Shown here piece by piece: positions 6,503 through 9,209 of a stretch of DNA of 9,209 nucleotides (position 1 is the stretch's first letter; each line of letters opens with the position of its first letter). Both the position numbers and the translations under genes were made by a program. The notes below the pieces were generated by a model that saw only the letters and a program-made list of their open reading frames with translations, was not told the origin of the DNA and made no database searches. This DNA comes from Pseudomonadota bacterium (lineage in GTDB: Bacteria; Pseudomonadota; Alphaproteobacteria; Rhodobacterales; Rhodobacteraceae): positions 1 through 9,209 of the forward strand of contig JACZTQ010000117.1 in NCBI GenBank assembly GCA_022573605.1, given 5' to 3'.

Positions 6503-7078
6503 TCAGAGCAGGCGGACGAGGCGGCGCTGGGCGTCGCGGTCGCCGGCGATGTAGCGCTCGGTGGTCTTGAGCGAGCGGTGCCCGGCGAGCTCCTGCACAT
6601 CGCGCAGCGAGCCCCCCGCCTTGTGCACGAGCCGGGCGGCGCGGGTGATGAAGGTGCGCCGGCTGGAATGCGACGAGCAGCCCGCGAGCTGCAGCGACTG
6701 GTAGAGCCGAGTGAACCAGTTCACCACCGACTTGGCGGTCATCGGGCAGTTGCGCTCTGAGGTGATGACGTGGGTGGTCTGGGGCTGCTGCTTGCGGTGC
6801 ACGATCAGCGCCCGCCTGAGATCGGTATTGATCGGGATGCGCCGGCCGCTGCCGCCCTTGACGACGCTCCCCGGCAGCTCGATGACAAACCCGATGCGTC
6901 CGTCGGCGCGCTCGACCATGCGCCAGGTGAGTGCTGCGATCTCGCCGGCGCGCAGCCCGGCCTTGAGACTGAGGAGCAGGATGATGCAGTCACGGGTGGG
7001 ATGACGGTGGCGACGAACGGCGCGCAACAGCAGACGCACGTCGCGCTCCGCCAGCAGCTTGGCTGGCTGGCCTTTCAT
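6503..7078 (-). CDS. Short tyrosine recombinase (catalytic domain only)
   Basis: 191 residues. This is a phage-integrase-family catalytic domain without the N-terminal core-binding (SAM-like) domain of typical 300-400 residue integrases. The active-site set looks complete: R43 in AGLRAGEIAALTW, probable K74 in VVKGGSGRR, H137 and R140 in SSHSSRR, H167 in LAGHRSL, and nucleophile Y176 in KTTERYI. These enzymes cut and rejoin DNA through a 3'-phosphotyrosine. The start is supported by GGAG eight bases before the ATG. Its promoter is unusually close to consensus (7141-7169), and two further genes follow on the same strand, so it heads a three-gene unit. Such minimal recombinases are common in alphaproteobacterial islands. 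Whether it acts on the element, resolves dimers or is relaxed in function is not known. Confidence 0.92.
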   Translation of the reverse strand: MKGQPAKLLAERDVRLLLRAVRRHRHPTRDCIILLLSLKAGLRAGEIAALTWRMVERADGRIGFVIELPGSVVKGGSGRRIPINTDLRRALIVHRKQQPQTTHVITSERNCPMTAKSVVNWFTRLYQSLQLAGCSSHSSRRTFITRAARLVHKAGGSLRDVQELAGHRSLKTTERYIAGDRDAQRRLVRLL

Positions 7079-7140
7079 GGCAGGATCTCCGATGTATGGG
7101 GGGTTGGTGAGTGCTGAGTGGCCGATGCGCTCACACCATC

Positions 7141-7169
7141 ATTATAGCAGAGATTGTGCGATAAGTCAA
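7141..7169 (-). promoter_or_regulatory. Sigma-70 type promoter of the short recombinase unit
   Basis: On the minus strand TTGACT (7169-7164) and TATAAT (7146-7141) are separated by exactly 17 bases: 5 of 6 and 6 of 6 consensus matches. Transcription would start near 7134, giving a leader of about 55 bases before the ATG at 7078. The region is AT-rich in a GC-rich neighbourhood, and a perfect 12-bp palindrome AATTATATAATT (7169-7180) abuts the -35. Confidence 0.85.
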
Positions 7170-7197
7170 ATTATATAATTATTACAATTACTTATCG
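7159..7197. repeat. Inverted repeat flanking the recombinase promoter -35 box
   Basis: CGATAAGT (7159-7166) and ACTTATCG (7190-7197) are perfect inverted copies with a 23-base interval that holds part of the -35 box and the AATTATATAATT palindrome. The right arm overlaps the last codons of the upstream integrase gene. This is a plausible operator for a repressor or recombinase; that function is inferred. Confidence 0.5.
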
Positions 7198-8384
7198 GAT
7201 ATCACCTCGCAACCGAGCGCGGTGCCGATGGCATCCCCGATCTCATTGGCGGCGGCGAGTGCCGGGTCGGTATCGACATGGGCGTAGCGCATCGTCGTCT
7301 GGGCCTGGCGGTGGCCGAGCAGGCGGCCGATGACGGGCAAGTTGACCCCGCGCCCAACGGCAACGCTGGCGGCGGTGTGGCGAAGATCATGCAGGCGCAC
7401 GCCACTGAGCCCGGCCCGCTCGCAGATGCGCTTCCACGGCTTGGCCAGGTTGTTGAGCGGCTTGCCCTTGCTGCGGCCGGCCAGGAGATAGGGCCCCTCC
7501 GGATCGCGGCTGGCGGCGCGCAGCCCGTCGATCACTTCGACCGCGGCCTCACTCAGGTAGATCGGCTTCTTGCCGGTCTTGCTGTCGGGGAGGTTGATGA
7601 CCCGGCGCTCGAGATCGACCCAGTCCCAGCGCGCGGTGAGGATCTCACTGCGCCGTGCTCCGGTCAGCAGGAGGAGCCGGACAGCCGCTGCCGCCTCGGG
7701 CCAGATTTCCTCCGCGGCGACCATCGCCGTCATCGCCGCCCCGAGCCGCCCGATCTCCTCGGCGGTCAGATAGCGCTCGCGCGCCTCCTCGCGGAACTTC
7801 TCAACGTACCGGCAGGGATTGGCGCCGGCCGCGCGCAAGCCCCAGGCCTCGGCCAGCGTCATCAACCGCGACAGCAGCGCCAGTGTCCGGTTGGCGCGGT
7901 AGGGGGTGTCACGCAAGCGCTTGTGCAGGCGCTCGACATCGGAGCGCCTGAGATCGGCGACGGGGCGGGCGCCGAAGGCGGGCTCGATGATGTCCTCCCA
8001 CTGGCGCGTGTAATCCCCCGCCGTTGACGGCTTCTTCAGCGGCAGTTGCTCGGAGGCAAAGCGTTCCCAGAGATCGCGCATGCGTGCCGACTTGCGCTTG
8101 TTCACCTTGTCGCTCTGCGGGTCCTCGCCGCGGGCCACCGCCGCCAGTGCCTGGCGCGCCATCTCGCGGGCCTGCTCGCAGGTCAGCGCACCGTGCTTGC
8201 CGAGCGTCAGCCAGCGCTGCGGCGCTGCCCGCCCGCCGCCGGTGCGGTACTTGACCAGGTACTTCCGAGCGCCGCCTGAGAGCACCTTGACACCGAAGCC
8301 GCTGAGTTGACTGTCCCACAGATAGATCGGGCGCTCGGGCTCCGGTTCGATCGCCTCGACCAGGGACTTCGTCAGCTTCGGCAT
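7188..8384 (-). CDS. P4-type tyrosine integrase
   Basis: 398 residues, typical of P4-like island integrases. Domains in order: an N-terminal arm-binding DUF4102-type domain (about 1-90, with LWDSQLSGFGVKVLSGGARKY); a helical core-binding domain (about 100-195); and the catalytic domain, with R244 in TGARRSEIL, K269 or K272 in DSKTGKKP, H332 and R335 in LHDLRHTAAS, H358 in LLGHRQ and nucleophile Y367 in TTMRYAHV. All active-site residues are present, so it looks intact. The start ATG follows GGAG at a seven-base interval. It is transcribed away from a tRNA-Lys 3' fragment 213 bases upstream, which is the expected geometry for an integrase beside its own att site. It would catalyse insertion and excision at tRNA-Lys. 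The following recombinase has its own promoter overlapping this gene's 3' side. Confidence 0.95.
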   Translation of the reverse strand: MPKLTKSLVEAIEPEPERPIYLWDSQLSGFGVKVLSGGARKYLVKYRTGGGRAAPQRWLTLGKHGALTCEQAREMARQALAAVARGEDPQSDKVNKRKSARMRDLWERFASEQLPLKKPSTAGDYTRQWEDIIEPAFGARPVADLRRSDVERLHKRLRDTPYRANRTLALLSRLMTLAEAWGLRAAGANPCRYVEKFREEARERYLTAEEIGRLGAAMTAMVAAEEIWPEAAAAVRLLLLTGARRSEILTARWDWVDLERRVINLPDSKTGKKPIYLSEAAVEVIDGLRAASRDPEGPYLLAGRSKGKPLNNLAKPWKRICERAGLSGVRLHDLRHTAASVAVGRGVNLPVIGRLLGHRQAQTTMRYAHVDTDPALAAANEIGDAIGTALGCEVISDK

Positions 8385-8413
8385 TGCCTCTCTCCGCGCT
8401 CAAACCACGGCCG

Positions 8414-8443
8414 ATGATACACGGAGCCAGCAACAAATAGCAA
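8414..8443 (-). promoter_or_regulatory. Possible promoter of the P4-type integrase
   Basis: On the minus strand TTGCTA (8443-8438, 4 of 6 matches) and TATCAT (8419-8414, 5 of 6 matches) are separated by 18 bases. A start near 8407 would leave a short leader of about 22 bases containing the ribosome binding site. The -35 lies within a set of direct repeats, suggesting regulation by bound protein. An alternative perfect TATAAT lies further upstream in the palindrome at 8508-8521, but without a good -35. Confidence 0.4.
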
Positions 8444-8457
8444 CCACTCAGCAACCA
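8429..8457. repeat. Phased direct repeats upstream of the integrase
   Basis: AGCAACAA (8429-8436), AGCAACCA (8439-8446) and AGCAACCA (8450-8457) recur at 10 and 11 base steps, one helical turn apart, so a protein would contact one face of the DNA. Position between the integrase start and the att site fits arm-type integrase or excisionase binding sites. That reading is inferred. Confidence 0.5.
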
Positions 8458-8507
8458 CCACAGCGGGAACGTGAGCAGGCAAGAGGGAAGTAGAGGGTAA
8501 TCAGATT

Positions 8508-8521
8508 GCTATAATTATAGC
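8508..8521. repeat. 14-bp palindrome in the att-proximal AT-rich region
   Basis: GCTATAATTATAGC is a perfect palindrome with a TATAAT on each strand. It is flanked by a repeated CAGATTGC (8502-8509 and 8543-8550). It could be a bidirectional -10, a regulator site or a bend within the attP region. Confidence 0.45.
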
Positions 8522-8596
8522 GTGATGCTATATAGTTAACGACAGATTGCGCAAAACCGGGGAGCGGTGTGTATCTGCGAAATATCTTTATATCTG

Positions 8597-8644
8597 TGAC
8601 TCTTAATCAGCGGGTCCGGGGTTCGAATCCCCGTGCGCCCCCCA
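8597..8644 (+). other. tRNA-Lys(CTT) 3' fragment: integration (att) site
   Basis: The 3' half of a tRNA is clear: anticodon loop CTCTTAA (8600-8606) with anticodon CTT, stem strand TCAGC (8607-8611), T-arm CGGGG/TTCGAAT/CCCCG (8617-8633), acceptor strand TGCGCCC (8634-8640), one base, then encoded CCA (8642-8644). The 5' half is missing: nothing in the 40 bases upstream can form the acceptor strand GGGCGCA or a D-arm, and the 5' anticodon strand matches only in its last three bases (TGA). A tRNA 3' end running from the anticodon arm to CCA beside an integrase is the usual duplicated target left by P4-type integration. The chromosome continues to the right and the element lies to the left. This fragment should not make a functional tRNA. 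Confidence 0.85.
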
Positions 8645-8700
8645 ATCTTCCCGATAGGTTAACCGTTTTCCGAAGTGCGGCAACTTTGCCTGGCAGGCAA

Positions 8701-9209
8701 TCAGCCGGCAATCCGGTGCGCCAGACGAACCGCCGTTTGGCCCTTCCAGAGCCGCATCGACGGCATCACCAGCAGGCAGTCCGGGTAGGGAGTGCGAACC
8801 TCGCGGCCGCCGTCATGACCCAGCAGCGTGCCTTCCTCGGCGATCACCTCGCCGCCGGTGAACTCCCGCGCAAAGGTGAAGCTCTCGCCCATGATGGTGA
8901 CCGCCTCGGTCACCTGGTAGACGCTCTGTTCCGGCGGCGGGGTGGGGCGGAGCTCGTCCAGCAGGGCGCCATCGGTCAGGCCGAGCCCGGCCAGCAACCG
9001 CGCCGTCGCCTCCTTGGCGAGATCGCCCGCCGCCGCGGCCCAGTGCTGGCCGCATTCGATCAGCAGCGCGGCGGCCGCTGCCTCGGGATCGCCGAAGCGG
9101 CCGTGGTCGCGCATCCGCAAACCGCCCGCATGGCCGCGGTCCACGATCACCCGGTCGGGCACGCCGACCATCCGGGCAAGCCGCACCCCCTTGTCGAGCC
9201 ACCCGGCCA
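8701..9209 (-). CDS. Aspartoacylase/succinylglutamate desuccinylase-family hydrolase, C-terminal part
   Basis: The frame is open to the right window edge, so the start lies beyond it. About 168 residues and the stop are visible. The segment WLDKGVRLARMVG, then GRFGDPEAAAAALLIECGQHW, is typical of the AstE/AspA-like M14 metallohydrolase group; the Glu in LLIECGQHW is the likely catalytic residue. The zinc-binding His and Glu residues would be in the missing N-terminal part. Members remove acyl groups from N-acylated amino acids in the cytoplasm; the substrate of this one cannot be read from the C-terminus. Its stop is 56 bases from the tRNA scar, so it is the first chromosomal gene beyond the element. 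No T-rich terminator follows it. A weak hairpin, TTGCC/GGCAA at 8686-8700, is the only structure in the gap. Confidence 0.75.
   Translation of the reverse strand, partial: AGWLDKGVRLARMVGVPDRVIVDRGHAGGLRMRDHGRFGDPEAAAAALLIECGQHWAAAAGDLAKEATARLLAGLGLTDGALLDELRPTPPPEQSVYQVTEAVTIMGESFTFAREFTGGEVIAEEGTLLGHDGGREVRTPYPDCLLVMPSMRLWKGQTAVRLAHRIAG

Larger units (their letters stand above)
5484..8644. mobile_element. tRNA-Lys-integrated element, right end (left limit unknown)
   Basis: The right limit is the tRNA-Lys 3' fragment. Inside it are the P4-type integrase, short recombinase, DUF3768 gene and peptidase-like gene, all on the minus strand, with AT-rich regulatory gaps unlike the GC-rich surroundings. 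The stated left limit is only the last gene of this group. No second att copy or intact tRNA-Lys is found to the left in the window, so the element may end in 5087-5483 in decayed form or extend beyond the window and include the sulfatase group. Confidence 0.6.

Noticed and set aside
6307..6600. 97-codon minus-strand frame across the DUF3768 start region
   Set aside because: Its product is a low-complexity Arg/Ser/Thr/Pro run. The family-like sequence is in the neighbouring frame. Only its ATG at 6468 is of interest, as the likely original start.
131..7187. CRISPR array or long tandem repeats
   Set aside because: No regularly spaced repeat of 20 bases or more was seen in any intergenic stretch.
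7278..8027. 249-codon plus-strand frame inside the integrase
   Set aside because: It is a shadow of the P4-type integrase, whose catalytic residues are complete on the minus strand.
8569..8644. A complete functional tRNA-Lys
   Set aside because: The bases upstream of the anticodon arm cannot form the acceptor 5' strand or a D-arm, so only the 3' half is present.

Overview
The window looks like a piece of a high-GC alphaproteobacterial chromosome carrying one end of an integrative element. The host assignment is inferred from the GC-rich coding sequence, the OmpA-type C-terminus, the DUF3768 gene (a family I know mainly from alphaproteobacterial accessory DNA) and the style of the spacer sequences. 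No species marker is present.

Left part (1-5086, + strand). The window opens with the last codons of an OmpA/MotB-type outer-membrane protein and a strong intrinsic terminator. After a 270-base leader come three co-directional genes with signal peptides: a formylglycine-type sulfatase, a HAD-fold phosphatase and an eight-heme c-type cytochrome with a HEAT/TPR-like tail. They are separated by 68 and 93 bases, and each gap holds a 9-bp perfect inverted repeat. They read as one periplasmic gene set that removes sulfate and phosphate esters next to a multiheme electron-transfer protein. The substrate is unknown, and the sulfatase-maturing enzyme is not in the window.

Middle (5087-5483). This stretch has no convincing gene. 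It contains degenerate copies of a short GAAYGTCG-type motif.

Right part (5484-8644, - strand). This is a mobile-element end read leftward from its attachment site: a full-length P4-type tyrosine integrase, a second short tyrosine recombinase, a DUF3768 gene whose start is frameshifted by one base, and an unrecognised small protein with the Gln-Cys-His-Asp layout of a papain-fold peptidase. The short recombinase has a near-perfect sigma-70 promoter that probably drives all three downstream genes. Just upstream of the P4-type integrase are phased direct repeats, AT-rich palindromes and then the 3' half of a tRNA-Lys(CTT) gene without its 5' half. That is the expected scar (att site) of integration into a tRNA-Lys gene. 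The intact tRNA is not seen, so the far end of the element is outside the window or was lost.

Beyond the att site (8701-9209, - strand), chromosomal sequence resumes with the C-terminal part of an aspartoacylase/succinylglutamate desuccinylase-family metallohydrolase that runs off the right edge.
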